A DNA stretch of 64,000 nucleotides from BD2-11 clade cluster bacterium bin43 (GTDB lineage Bacteria > Gemmatimonadota > Gemmatimonadetes > Longimicrobiales > Gaopeijiaceae), in contig MPMR01000010.1 of the NCBI GenBank assembly GCA_002238605.1, positions 1 to 64,000 on the forward strand, written 5' to 3'. This document shows, piece after piece, positions 9,039 to 16,818 of this stretch. Position numbers and translations under genes: made by a program. Position 1 is the stretch's first letter, and each line of letters opens with the position of its first letter. Under the pieces are notes generated by a model that saw only the letters and a list, made by a program, of their open reading frames with translations, did not search any database and was not told where the DNA came from.

Positions 9039-9700
9039 CGTTCGGCCGCGGACGGGGATGGGTCCCGGGGGTCCGGCTCGCGATTCACGACCGTGCCGGT
9101 TTCCCCGGGCGTACCAAGCGCGCGTCCGCCGGCGCCCTGGTAGACGTAGCGGAAGGTCAGGCATCCGGGCTGGGCGCCCGGGCAGTAGTACGCCAGCAGC
9201 TGCACCTTGGCGTAGCGCCCGTCCGCGGTCCTGACCCCATACACGGTGGGGTGGGGCGTCAGCAGGTGGCTGGTCCAGCCGTAGGCATACCAGCGCTCGA
9301 TGGCGGCGTTGACGGAATCGCGACGGACCCTGGTCTCCACGTAGGCCGCGTCGGGCAGCTCCGAAACCGCGTCGAAGTCGGCGCCCTCCAGGGGGATGAC
9401 CCCGCCGTCCCCGGAAAAGCCGGGGCCGCCGTTGGCGATGATGTGGAAGCGCCGGAAGGCCAGGTCCCAGTCGCGGGCCCCGGGGTCTCCCACCACCGAC
9501 CCGCGCGAGAAGTCGAAGAACTGCCATGCGTCGGTTGAGGTGGCGTCCACGGTGTACACGATGGGACCGACCAGCGTCTCGCCGACCTCGGAGGGGTTGG
9601 GGGGCGTCGGGACGTGCGCCTCGATCCCGGGCCGGCCGAACGACATGGTCACCAGCGCGACGGCCAGAACCACGATGATGCCCACCAGCGCGGCCGGCAC
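9035..9700 (-). CDS. HmuY-like membrane-anchored protein
   Basis: 221 residues from a GTG preceded by GGAG at 6-base spacing; a TTG at 9724 overlapping the hemB stop is an alternative. An N-terminal membrane helix (ALVGIIVVLAVALVTMSF) is followed by a domain with HmuY-type signatures: VDATSTDAWQFFDFSRG, DWDLAFRR and ANGGPGFSGDGG. HmuY proteins of Bacteroidota are surface haem-binding lipoproteins; the two haem-ligand histidines of Porphyromonas HmuY cannot be assigned by eye. Its place directly after hemB, and overlap with the next gene, suggests a haem-related job. This is inference. Confidence 0.68.
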   Translation of the reverse strand: MPAALVGIIVVLAVALVTMSFGRPGIEAHVPTPPNPSEVGETLVGPIVYTVDATSTDAWQFFDFSRGSVVGDPGARDWDLAFRRFHIIANGGPGFSGDGGVIPLEGADFDAVSELPDAAYVETRVRRDSVNAAIERWYAYGWTSHLLTPHPTVYGVRTADGRYAKVQLLAYYCPGAQPGCLTFRYVYQGAGGRALGTPGETGTVVNREPDPRDPSPSAAER

Positions 9701-9720
9701 CCGGTTCTCCGGGCGGATCC

Positions 9721-10704
9721 TCAACCGTCCTCGCGCAGCCAGCGTGCGGCCTCCACGGCGTAGTAGGTGACGATGATGTCCGCGCCGGCCCGCCGGATCG
9801 CGCCCAGGCTCTCGAGCGCCACCGCCTTCTCGTCGATCCAGCCGCGTTCGCCCGCGGCGCGCAGCATGCTGAATTCGCCGGAGACCTGGTACGCCGCGGT
9901 GGGCGCGCGGAAGGTATCCTTGACCCGCCGGATCACGTCCAGGCACGGGCCTGCCGGCTTCACCATCACAACGTCCGCGCCTTCCTCGAGGTCGGCCCGC
10001 ACCTCGCGCAGCGCTTCGTCGCTGTTGGCGGGGTCCATCTGGTGGGTGCGGCGGTCGCCGTGCGACGGAGCCGAGTGGGCGGCGTCGCGGAAGGGACCAT
10101 AGAAGGCGGACGCGTACTTGGCGGCATACGACACGATGGGGGTTGAGCCGTGACCCGCCTCGTCCAGGGCCGCGCGGATCACGCCCACGCGCCCGTCGAG
10201 CATGTCGCTCGGGGCCACCGCGTCCGCTCCCGCGCGAGCGTGCGCGACGGCCGCCCGCGCGAGCAGAGGAAGGGTGGCCTCCTCGTCCAGGGCGCCATCC
10301 GGCGTCAGCACGGCGCAGTGGCCGTGGTCGGTGTACTGGCAGAGACACACGTCGGTCCAGACGGGAAGGTCGGGATGATGCGCCTTGAGTTCGCGCACCG
10401 CCCGGGGTACGAGGCCGTCGTCCGCGCAGGCTTCGGAGCCGAGCGCGTCCTTGCGGTCGGGCACTCCGAAGAGGAGCACCGCGCCCACGCACGCGTCCAC
10501 GGCCGCTGCGGCCTCCTCCACCAGCAGTTCGCGGGAAAGGCGGTGTACGCCGGGCATGCTGGGCACGGGCTCGCGCCGTTTTTCGCCCGGCACCACGAAG
10601 AGCGGATACACGAGATCACGCGCCCGGAGCACGCTCTCGCGTACCAGGCGACGCCAGGCCGGCGACTGCCGGAGGCGGCGGAGACGGTGCTGCGGATAGG
10701 CCAT
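9721..10704 (-). CDS. hemB: Porphobilinogen synthase (delta-aminolevulinate dehydratase)
   Basis: 327 residues, standard length. It condenses two 5-aminolevulinate molecules to porphobilinogen in haem synthesis. The two Schiff-base lysines are Lys196 in SYAAKYASAFYGPFR and Lys249 in VMVKPA. The metal-site cysteines 120, 122 and 130 in DVCLCQYTDHGHC indicate a zinc-type enzyme. GADAVAPSDMLDGRV and YQVSGEFSML are further family motifs. It starts 46 bases after hemA and is probably in one operon with it, the HmuY-like gene and the small gene that follows. Confidence 0.97.
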   Translation of the reverse strand: MAYPQHRLRRLRQSPAWRRLVRESVLRARDLVYPLFVVPGEKRREPVPSMPGVHRLSRELLVEEAAAAVDACVGAVLLFGVPDRKDALGSEACADDGLVPRAVRELKAHHPDLPVWTDVCLCQYTDHGHCAVLTPDGALDEEATLPLLARAAVAHARAGADAVAPSDMLDGRVGVIRAALDEAGHGSTPIVSYAAKYASAFYGPFRDAAHSAPSHGDRRTHQMDPANSDEALREVRADLEEGADVVMVKPAGPCLDVIRRVKDTFRAPTAAYQVSGEFSMLRAAGERGWIDEKAVALESLGAIRRAGADIIVTYYAVEAARWLREDG

Positions 10705-10750
10705 GCGTCGGGATGCCGCCGGTTTGCGGGAGGGCCGTCCGTCGCGGCGC

Positions 10751-12082
10751 TCAGCCGGCGCCGTTGCGCGCGCGGTCGCCGTTGGACTCGGCCGGCTCGT
10801 CCGGCGTCAGCTGGAAGATCTCCTTGACCGCGGCCAGGCTGGAGACCCCCTCGGAAGTCTCCAGGTCGAGCTCGCGCAGGTGGCAGGTGGGCTGGTGCAG
10901 CAGCCGGGCCACCAGCGAGCGGGTGTAGCGTTCCAGGCGGTCGCGGCTCGACTCGTCGAAACCGGGCAGGTGCCGGCGCACTTCCTCTTCGGCGATCCGG
11001 TAGAAGCTCTCGCGCAGCGACCGGAGCACCGGGACCACCTGCAGCGTTTCGAACCAGTCGACGAAGTTCTGGAGTTCTTCCTCGACGATGCGCTCGACGT
11101 GGGGAATCTGCTTGCTGCGGCGGATCAGGTTCTCCTGCACGATGTCGCCCAGGCTGTCCAGGTCGCGCAGGAAGACGTTGGGAATGCGGCCGGCTCCGGA
11201 TTCGACATCCCTGGGATTGGCGATGTCGATGATCACCAGCGGCCTTCCACCCCGCTCGCGCATTATGGCGCAGAGCGTCGCGGCGGTGATGACCGGGTTC
11301 GGGGCGGAGGTCGCGGTCACCACGACGTTTGCCGTCCCGAGCGCGGCGTGGAGTTCGCCGAAGGGCCGCGCGGCCCCGCCGAACTCGTCCGCCAGCGCCC
11401 GCGCGTGTCCGGCGGTGCGGTTGACGATGGTCAGGCTGCGGGGCTTCTGCGCGGCGAAGTTGCGTGCCGCCTGAGCGCCGGTGCGTCCCGCGCCCACCAC
11501 CAGCACGGCCTGCTCGGAAAGGTCGGAAAGGATGTTGGTGGCCAGTCGCACCGCGGCGAACGCCACCGACGCCGATCCCTTGCCGATATCCGTTTCCGCG
11601 CGCGCCCGCTTCCCCGTGCGCACGGCGGACTGGAAGAGGCGGGTGAGGGGCGGGCCGCAGGTTCCCTCTTCCGCCCCCAGCGCATAGGCCGGGCGTACCT
11701 GTCCCAGCACCTGCGGCTCCCCGATCATGAGCGAATCGAGCCCGGCGGCCACGCGGAAGAGATGATGAGCCCCCTCGCGTCCGCTCAGGGAGAACGTGTG
11801 ACGTTCGGTGGATACGGCGTCGTTTTCCTTGATGTCGCGCAGCTTGTGGCGCACCAGTTCGATGGCCCGTGCGGGCTCCCGCGTCCAGGCGAAAATCTCG
11901 GTCCTGGTGCAGGTGGAGAGGACCACGCTTTCGCGAATCAGGCGGTCGCCGTGGGCGCCGTCGCCATGCATGTCGACGAGCGTTCCGAGCAGCTTGCGCG
12001 TTTCCTCCCCGGAAAGCGCCAGCCGGTCCCGGGCCGCGGCCGGGGCGACCCTGTGGTTGGTCCCGAATACGAGGAGTTCCAC
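10751..12082 (-). CDS. hemA: Glutamyl-tRNA reductase
   Basis: 443 residues from the GTG at 12082. It reduces Glu-tRNA(Glu) to glutamate-1-semialdehyde, the first committed step of C5 tetrapyrrole synthesis. The start is chosen because the family begins near LLVFGTNHRVAP; the frame is open for about 40 more codons upstream, but that part does not resemble the family. The catalytic cysteine is Cys58 in VVLSTCTRTEIF. SLMIGEPQVLGQVR and the NADPH fold VLVVGAGRTGAQAAR are clear, and the C-terminal dimerisation helices are complete. It heads the minus-strand hem operon. A plausible promoter lies upstream. Confidence 0.96.
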   Translation of the reverse strand: MELLVFGTNHRVAPAAARDRLALSGEETRKLLGTLVDMHGDGAHGDRLIRESVVLSTCTRTEIFAWTREPARAIELVRHKLRDIKENDAVSTERHTFSLSGREGAHHLFRVAAGLDSLMIGEPQVLGQVRPAYALGAEEGTCGPPLTRLFQSAVRTGKRARAETDIGKGSASVAFAAVRLATNILSDLSEQAVLVVGAGRTGAQAARNFAAQKPRSLTIVNRTAGHARALADEFGGAARPFGELHAALGTANVVVTATSAPNPVITAATLCAIMRERGGRPLVIIDIANPRDVESGAGRIPNVFLRDLDSLGDIVQENLIRRSKQIPHVERIVEEELQNFVDWFETLQVVPVLRSLRESFYRIAEEEVRRHLPGFDESSRDRLERYTRSLVARLLHQPTCHLRELDLETSEGVSSLAAVKEIFQLTPDEPAESNGDRARNGAG

Positions 12083-12169
12083 CGTCTCCCTGGATTGAAG
12101 CGACGTGCTCGGCCCGATCCGTTCCGGGCGAGTCCCGAACCTTTCGGGAAAGCGGTCAGGCAGAAGATG

Positions 12170-12199
12170 ATAATAATTGTCGGTACGGCACGCCTTCAA
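12170..12199 (-). promoter_or_regulatory. Probable sigma-70 promoter for hemA operon
   Basis: On the minus strand TTGAAG (12199-12194, 4/6 to TTGACA), an 18-base spacer and TATTAT (12175-12170, 5/6 to TATAAT). A small hairpin (CCCGAA/TTCGGG, 12134-12148) lies between it and the hemA GTG. Confidence 0.5.
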
Positions 12200-12282
12200 C
12201 CTTGCCCGGTTTCGCGGTCCTGAAGAAGTTGAGCGGTCCGAGTCGGCACCGGCGAGGACTTTACTCCAGCGACGGGATCCCG

Positions 12283-12528
12283 GTGAGCGACATTCAGGAG
12301 CGACGCGTCGGAGACCTTCTGATCCAGATCGACCGAAACCTTTGCGTGGGATTCGGCGACTGCATCGAGGCCGCGGAAGCCGCCTTCGAGCTGGACGACG
12401 AGGGGGTTGCGGTGTTCAGGGAAAGCATCGACGGGGTGGACCGCGAGACCCTGCTGGCCGCCTGCGACGAGTGTCCCGTGGACGCCATTGCCGTAATCGA
12501 TTCCGACGGAAGGCAGCTCCTACCCTGA
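12283..12528 (+). CDS. Small single-cluster ferredoxin
   Basis: 81 residues from a GTG; the Shine-Dalgarno is weak, so the start is tentative. Cluster ligands are in CVGFGDC (C-x5-C, without the middle cysteine) and CDECPVDAI. This is the layout of the 3Fe-4S/4Fe-4S ferredoxins that serve P450s and some radical enzymes. The fold (FELDDEGVAVF) matches this small ferredoxin family. It opens the long plus-strand cluster, 23 bases before the Mrp-type ATPase. An electron-donor role for the radical SAM enzyme at 16818-18266 is plausible but inferred from position only. Confidence 0.8.
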   Translation: MSDIQERRVGDLLIQIDRNLCVGFGDCIEAAEAAFELDDEGVAVFRESIDGVDRETLLAACDECPVDAIAVIDSDGRQLLP

Positions 12529-12551
12529 CCCGCCGCCCGGGCCCCGCGACC

Positions 12552-13460
12552 ATGAGGAAGATCCGCACCTACCACGAGGTGGAGTCGCAGACGGGCGACC
12601 TGCTCGTGGATCAGATCCGAGGCCAGCGCCAGCGACTCGAGAGCCGGCTGGCCGGGATTCGCAGTCTGATCGCCGTCGGGAGCGGCAAGGGGGGGGTCGG
12701 CAAGAGCCTGGTGACGGCCAACCTGGCTGCCGCCCTCGCCGGAGAGGGCTGCTCGGTGGGTGCGCTGGACGCGGATCTGAACGGCCCGTCCCTGGCCCGC
12801 ATGCTGGGCGCGTCCGGGGAGCGGCTGGTGGATGGGGCCGAGGGCGTGGTTCCGGCGCCGGCCGCCTGCGGTGTCCGTGTCATGTCGATGGAGCTGCTTC
12901 AGAACGACGCCGACGCTCCCCTGCGCTGGCGCGCGCCCTCCGGCGACGGCTTCCTGTGGCAGAGCTCGATCGAGACCGGAGCCGTGCGGGAGTTTCTGTC
13001 GGATGTGGCGTGGGGCGAGCTCGACTTCCTTCTGATGGACCTGCCGCCGGGCACCGACAAGATGGATCGCATCTTCCAGCTGCTGCCGGGGCTCGGGACC
13101 CTGCTTCTGGTGACGACTCCGTCCGAGATGTCGCGCCGGGTCGTGGCCCGGGCGGCGCGCCTGGCGCGCGAGCAGGGAATCCCGCAGGTGGGGCTGGTGG
13201 CGAACATGACCGAATACGTCTGTCCGTGTTGCGGTCACTCGGATCCCCTCTTTCCCGGGGACGGCGTCACGCGCCTGGCGGGAGCCACCGGCCTGGAGAT
13301 CTGGAGCCGGATCCCCTTCGATCCCCGTCTGGGCGAGGGATCCGACCGCGGGGTCCCCGCCGTGATCGCCGGAGGGGATTCGCCGGGCGCGCGCGCCTTC
13401 CGGGCGCTGGCCGGGAGGCTCGCCGATCTCGGGCGGACCGGGAAGGAGGATGGCCGATGA
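12552..13460 (+). CDS. Mrp/NBP35-type Fe-S cluster carrier ATPase
   Basis: 302 residues. The deviant Walker A GSGKGGVGKS (43-52) and MDLPPGT mark the Mrp/NBP35 branch of MinD-like P-loop ATPases, which hold a bridging 4Fe-4S cluster at a CxxC motif in a dimer and pass it to target proteins. The CxxC is visible in YVCPCCGHSD. There is no N-terminal DUF59 domain. Its neighbours include a ferredoxin, a radical SAM enzyme and cytochromes, so a dedicated rather than general Fe-S delivery role is possible. Its stop overlaps the next start (ATGA). Confidence 0.9.
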   Translation: MRKIRTYHEVESQTGDLLVDQIRGQRQRLESRLAGIRSLIAVGSGKGGVGKSLVTANLAAALAGEGCSVGALDADLNGPSLARMLGASGERLVDGAEGVVPAPAACGVRVMSMELLQNDADAPLRWRAPSGDGFLWQSSIETGAVREFLSDVAWGELDFLLMDLPPGTDKMDRIFQLLPGLGTLLLVTTPSEMSRRVVARAARLAREQGIPQVGLVANMTEYVCPCCGHSDPLFPGDGVTRLAGATGLEIWSRIPFDPRLGEGSDRGVPAVIAGGDSPGARAFRALAGRLADLGRTGKEDGR

Positions 13461-13909
13461 AATTTCTCTGCATCCAGTGCGATCACATCATGGCCTTCGC
13501 GGAACGCCAGCTGCCCGGGGACGGCACCCTGGCGGCGGTGTTCGAGTGCTCGGCGTGTGGGCGCGACATCGCCATGCTCACCAACCCCATGGAGACCCAG
13601 CTGGTGAGCAGCATGGGCATCGAAATCGGGGGCCGGACGGTGCCCGAGCAGCCCATGGAACTGGTGCGGGGCAACCTTGAGGGGGCGCGGCAGGACGCGT
13701 TTGTGGAGGAGGAGCCCCCCGCTCCCGTCCGTCCCGGCCGGGTCGAGTGGACCCCGGATGCGGTGGACCGGCTCGGCCGGGTGCCGTCCTTCGTGCGCGG
13801 CATGGTCAAGCGCATCTATACCGACTACGCCCGCGAACGAGGCATCGACCGCATGACCCCGGAGGTCATGGACACGGCACGCTCGGATCTGGGGCTGGAG
13901 GGAATGTGA
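13457..13909 (+). CDS. Zinc-ribbon protein with C-terminal PCP_red-like domain
   Basis: 150 residues. The N-terminal zinc ribbon has Cys5, Cys8, Cys31 and Cys34 (CIQC, CSAC). A linker rich in Glu and Pro leads to residues 97-142, beginning EWTPDAVDRLGRVPSFVRG and ending TPEVMDTAR. This has the pattern of the PCP_red module at the C-terminus of the BchB/ChlB subunit of dark protochlorophyllide reductase (W-T-x2-A, RL-x2-VP, R, AR, T-x2-VM). The same pattern ends the proteins at 14701-16818 and 16818-18266. No enzymatic residue is seen; an adaptor or tetrapyrrole/Fe-S handling role is possible. The start overlaps the Mrp stop. Confidence 0.78.
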   Translation: MKFLCIQCDHIMAFAERQLPGDGTLAAVFECSACGRDIAMLTNPMETQLVSSMGIEIGGRTVPEQPMELVRGNLEGARQDAFVEEEPPAPVRPGRVEWTPDAVDRLGRVPSFVRGMVKRIYTDYARERGIDRMTPEVMDTARSDLGLEGM

Positions 13910-14358
13910 CCGATTCGAGCCGGGGCCTCGCCCCGCGGCAGGCGCGGCCCGCCGGGCGGGAGCAGGACCGGGGGCCCGCCCCGGGACACGGCGATGCGCG
14001 CGCCCGCAAATTCCGGCAGGCCGCCTTCTGGTATCTGCACGTCGGGCTGCTCTACGAGGCGGCCGTGGTCGCCATGTGGCGCAACGGGCTCGTCAACCCG
14101 ATCCGCGGGCCCATCGTGCTCTGGCTCCTGCTTGGAGCTGCGATCGTGGCGCTGGTCTTCTGGGGCCTCTGGTTCCGGCGAAGCGTGTGGCTGGCCCGCG
14201 GGATCTGGGGGCTGCACGCGCTGCGCCTGCCGAGCATGATCGAAGGCGCGTTCCTGCCCGGACCCGATGCAGCGCTGCCCGCAGCCTTCTACCTGACGGC
14301 CATCGTCGTCATCGTCATCAACCTGTGGCTGCTGGCGCGCGCCGGATGGGATCTCTGA
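13906..14358 (+). CDS. Small integral membrane protein, unknown
   Basis: 150 residues from a GTG overlapping the previous stop (GTGA). The first 35 residues are polar and Arg/Pro-rich, followed by about four membrane helices: WYLHVGLLYEAAVVAM, GPIVLWLLLGAAIVALVFWG, a weaker amphipathic segment, and FYLTAIVVIVINLWLLAR. No family is recognised. It is translationally coupled to the zinc-ribbon/PCP_red gene, so it may anchor that assembly at the membrane; this is inference from layout. Confidence 0.7.
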   Translation: MTDSSRGLAPRQARPAGREQDRGPAPGHGDARARKFRQAAFWYLHVGLLYEAAVVAMWRNGLVNPIRGPIVLWLLLGAAIVALVFWGLWFRRSVWLARGIWGLHALRLPSMIEGAFLPGPDAALPAAFYLTAIVVIVINLWLLARAGWDL

Positions 14359-14700
14359 CCCGGGGCGGGGCGATTTCCCGGAGTGGATCCGGGCCTTCAC
14401 GCGCCGTCCCCGCACACCTCCGGGACGTTTGACATCGATCAGCGATTTCCGGTATAATCTGCCCGGCTCCGCAAGGGCCGACACATGGGATCTGAACGAG
14501 CGGGCCCGGGCGCCCGCTCATGTTATGTAAGCCGACCTATCGGCGACCGCCTTCGGGGACTTGGCCCTGCCTGACTTGCCGAACCAAGTGGACTGTCTCG
14601 TGCTCTCTTCTTGCCTTGGCGGACATGCGTTCGCCGCTCGCGAGTTGCATGGCTGAACCACACGCGCCAGGTCCCTCGAAAACCCCCAATCGAGGCAGCC
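14359..14700 (+). promoter_or_regulatory. Gene-free region: promoter plus long 5' leader of the universal-stress gene
   Basis: 342 bases without a credible gene. It holds a consensus promoter (14429-14458) and then a leader of about 235 bases to the ATG at 14701. The leader has a GC hairpin (GAGCGGG/CCCGCTC, around 14498-14520) without a following T-run, so it looks like mRNA structure rather than a terminator. I see no tRNA, SRP, 6S or known riboswitch core in it. A short GAGGCAG before 14701 serves as ribosome site. Confidence 0.55.
14429..14458 (+). promoter_or_regulatory. Perfect consensus sigma-70 promoter with overlapping FNR-like half-sites
   Basis: TTGACA (14429-14434), an 18-base spacer and TATAAT (14453-14458): 12 of 12 consensus bases. 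The -35 is also part of TTGAC-ATCG-ATCAG (14429-14442), matching 8 of 10 bases of the FNR/ANR consensus TTGAT-N4-ATCAA. The site is too close to the start point for class II activation, so if real it would more likely repress. Confidence 0.72.
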
Positions 14701-16818
14701 ATGTACCGTGAGATCTTTGTTCCAGTGGATAACTCGCCCTGGTCGGACTGGGCGGTGGATCGCGCCATCGAACTTGCTTCGCGCTCCGACGGAAGCGTCA
14801 CCGGAAACCACGTGTACGCCGCGCGCCTGCACGACATCCGCTTCCGCCAGCTCGAGACGGGCCTTCCCGCCCAGTTTCAGACCGAGGCCGAGATCAAGCG
14901 GCAGCGCAAGATCCACGACAAGCTGATCGAGAAGGGGCTGCAGCTCATCTCCGATTCGTTCCTGGACCAGGTCGACCGCCGCTGCCAGGATGCCGGCGTG
15001 CCTCTGACGCGCCAGCTGCTGGAAGGCATCAACTACGAAGAGATCGTGAGCGAGGTGAACTCGGGCGAGGGCCACCTGCCGAGCCTCATCGGCTTCGATC
15101 CCAACATCGCCTCGAGCTACGACGGGGGCGACAAGGTGCGCAGCGACGTGCGCCTGGGCGCGGACGGCCGCATCGTCGCGGAGGACGAGGACCACGACGA
15201 GAAGCTGGCCGGATCGAGTGGCCGCGACTACGACTTGATGGTCATCGGGGCGCACGGCATCGGCCATCAGCCCTTCTCCCAGCTCGGCGGCGTGGTGGCG
15301 CGCGTTCTTCAGAAGGTGGACAAGGACGCCTTGGTGGTGCGGAACGAGCGGCCGCTCGCCGGGGGCAGCTTCATGGTGTGCGTGGACGGCTCCGCGTACA
15401 GCTACAAGGCCATGCGCCTCGCCCTGGAGATGGCCTCGGAGTACGGGGCGAAGCTCTACGTGGGCTCATCCTTCGATGTCGAGTACCATCACGCGGTCTT
15501 CGGCAACATCAAGGACGTGCTCTCGGTGCAGGCCTCGAAGATCTTCAAGTTCGAGGAGCAGGAAGAGCTTCACAACAACATCATCGACAAGGGACTGCTG
15601 AAGCTCGCCCAGGCCAACGTGAAGCGGGCGCGCATCATGGCGGAGGAGTATCCGGAGGTCGAAGTCGAGTCCCAGGTGCTCATCGGCAAGCCCTTCCAGG
15701 TCATCCTGCAGTGGGCCGAGGAAGTCGACCCCGGCCTGCTCATCCTCGCGCGCCACGGCGCGCACCGCATCGAGGGCACGGACCTGGGATCCCAGGCGCA
15801 CAATCTGCTGCGGCAGTCGGACGCGAACATCCTCCTCATCGGCACCACCGACGTTCGTCCGGAGGAGATTCCCTGGATCGAGGAAGACGGCGAGATGGGG
15901 CTCGAGTGGGCTCCGGAGGCGGAGGTCCGCATCCTGCGCGTCCCGCCCTTCGCTCTCGGCATCGCCCGCAAGGCGGTGGAGGAATACGTGCTGGAGAACT
16001 GGCGCCCGCGGGAGGAGGCGTCCGAGCCGTCCGCCAACGGATCCGGCGCCGGCGGAGCGCGCGCAAATGGTGCGTCGGGCGCGCACGCGAACGGGTCCGA
16101 CGGAGCCGAACCGCCGCTCCTGGAGCCCGGGCGCGACACCGGCGCCACCCTGCCCATGGTGACGAGCGAGTGGCTGGACGAGGCGATCGCCAAACTGCTT
16201 CCCACCCACATGCAGCTCATCATGGGGATCGGCACGGCCGAGGAGCTCGCGCTCGCCGAAGTGAAGGCGGGGGAGGCCATGAAGCGCACGGTGGTCGAGG
16301 GCAACGACGCCGACCCCGTGCCTGCCAGCCCGACCATCGAAACGACGTGCCCCTATACCGGGCACGTGCATGAACGGGTGCGCACGGCGGCCGACCCGGT
16401 GGTGTGGACCGAAGAGGCCTTCGACCGCCTGGGCGCGGTGCCGCTCATCGCCCGCCCCCTGGCGCGCAACACGGTGGAGCGCTTTGCCCGCGACCACGAT
16501 TTCTGGCGCATCACCACGCGGGTCATGGACGAGAACAAGCAGGCCATGATGGAGGCGGACACCTTCGACACCGACACCATGCTGGTGATGTTCCGGGAGC
16601 TGCAGACCAAGCAGCTCAAGGCCGCGGCCGAAGGCGTCGACGGGCTGACTCCCGAAATGCGCAAGTTCATCGAGGAGGCCAAGGCTTCGGGCGTGACCCG
16701 CTGCCCGATCCGCGACGTGGCCGAGCAGGCCGACGACTGCCCGGTCGACTTCAAGACCGTCAGCCCCGCCGACGCGAAGGCCGCCGTCGAGCAGTTCATG
16801 CGCCGGGAAGAGGCCTGA
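14701..16818 (+). CDS. Double universal-stress protein with C-terminal PCP_red-like domain
   Basis: 705 residues. Two UspA-type domains: the first from MYREIFVPVDNSPWSDWAVDRA with a long acidic insertion and DYDLMVIGAHGIGHQPFSQLGG, the second from GGSFMVCVDGSAYSYKAMRLAL to LLILARHGAHRI and ANILLIG. A low-complexity linker (residues about 440-480, Asn/Gly/Ala-rich) leads to a C-terminal region. There VVWTEEAFDRLGAVP to RVMDENKQAM (about 567-616) matches the PCP_red-like module of the neighbouring proteins. The tail has Cys in RCPIRDV and DDCPVDF. Usp domains bind ATP or sense stress; a fusion to PCP_red is unfamiliar to me. Its stop overlaps the radical SAM start (TGATG). Confidence 0.82.
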   Translation: MYREIFVPVDNSPWSDWAVDRAIELASRSDGSVTGNHVYAARLHDIRFRQLETGLPAQFQTEAEIKRQRKIHDKLIEKGLQLISDSFLDQVDRRCQDAGVPLTRQLLEGINYEEIVSEVNSGEGHLPSLIGFDPNIASSYDGGDKVRSDVRLGADGRIVAEDEDHDEKLAGSSGRDYDLMVIGAHGIGHQPFSQLGGVVARVLQKVDKDALVVRNERPLAGGSFMVCVDGSAYSYKAMRLALEMASEYGAKLYVGSSFDVEYHHAVFGNIKDVLSVQASKIFKFEEQEELHNNIIDKGLLKLAQANVKRARIMAEEYPEVEVESQVLIGKPFQVILQWAEEVDPGLLILARHGAHRIEGTDLGSQAHNLLRQSDANILLIGTTDVRPEEIPWIEEDGEMGLEWAPEAEVRILRVPPFALGIARKAVEEYVLENWRPREEASEPSANGSGAGGARANGASGAHANGSDGAEPPLLEPGRDTGATLPMVTSEWLDEAIAKLLPTHMQLIMGIGTAEELALAEVKAGEAMKRTVVEGNDADPVPASPTIETTCPYTGHVHERVRTAADPVVWTEEAFDRLGAVPLIARPLARNTVERFARDHDFWRITTRVMDENKQAMMEADTFDTDTMLVMFRELQTKQLKAAAEGVDGLTPEMRKFIEEAKASGVTRCPIRDVAEQADDCPVDFKTVSPADAKAAVEQFMRREEA

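Noticed and set aside
9039-9527. N-terminal extension of the small hypothetical gene at 8649-9038
   Set aside because: The extension lies over the HmuY-like gene in another frame and is Arg/Gly-rich; the ATGA overlap marks the real start.
12083-12199. Longer hemA start giving about 40 extra residues
   Set aside because: The extra part has no similarity to glutamyl-tRNA reductases and covers the likely promoter.
14359-14700. Possible tRNA, SRP RNA or riboswitch in the gene-free region
   Set aside because: No cloverleaf, T-loop, SRP core or recognised aptamer motif; only one GC hairpin is clear.
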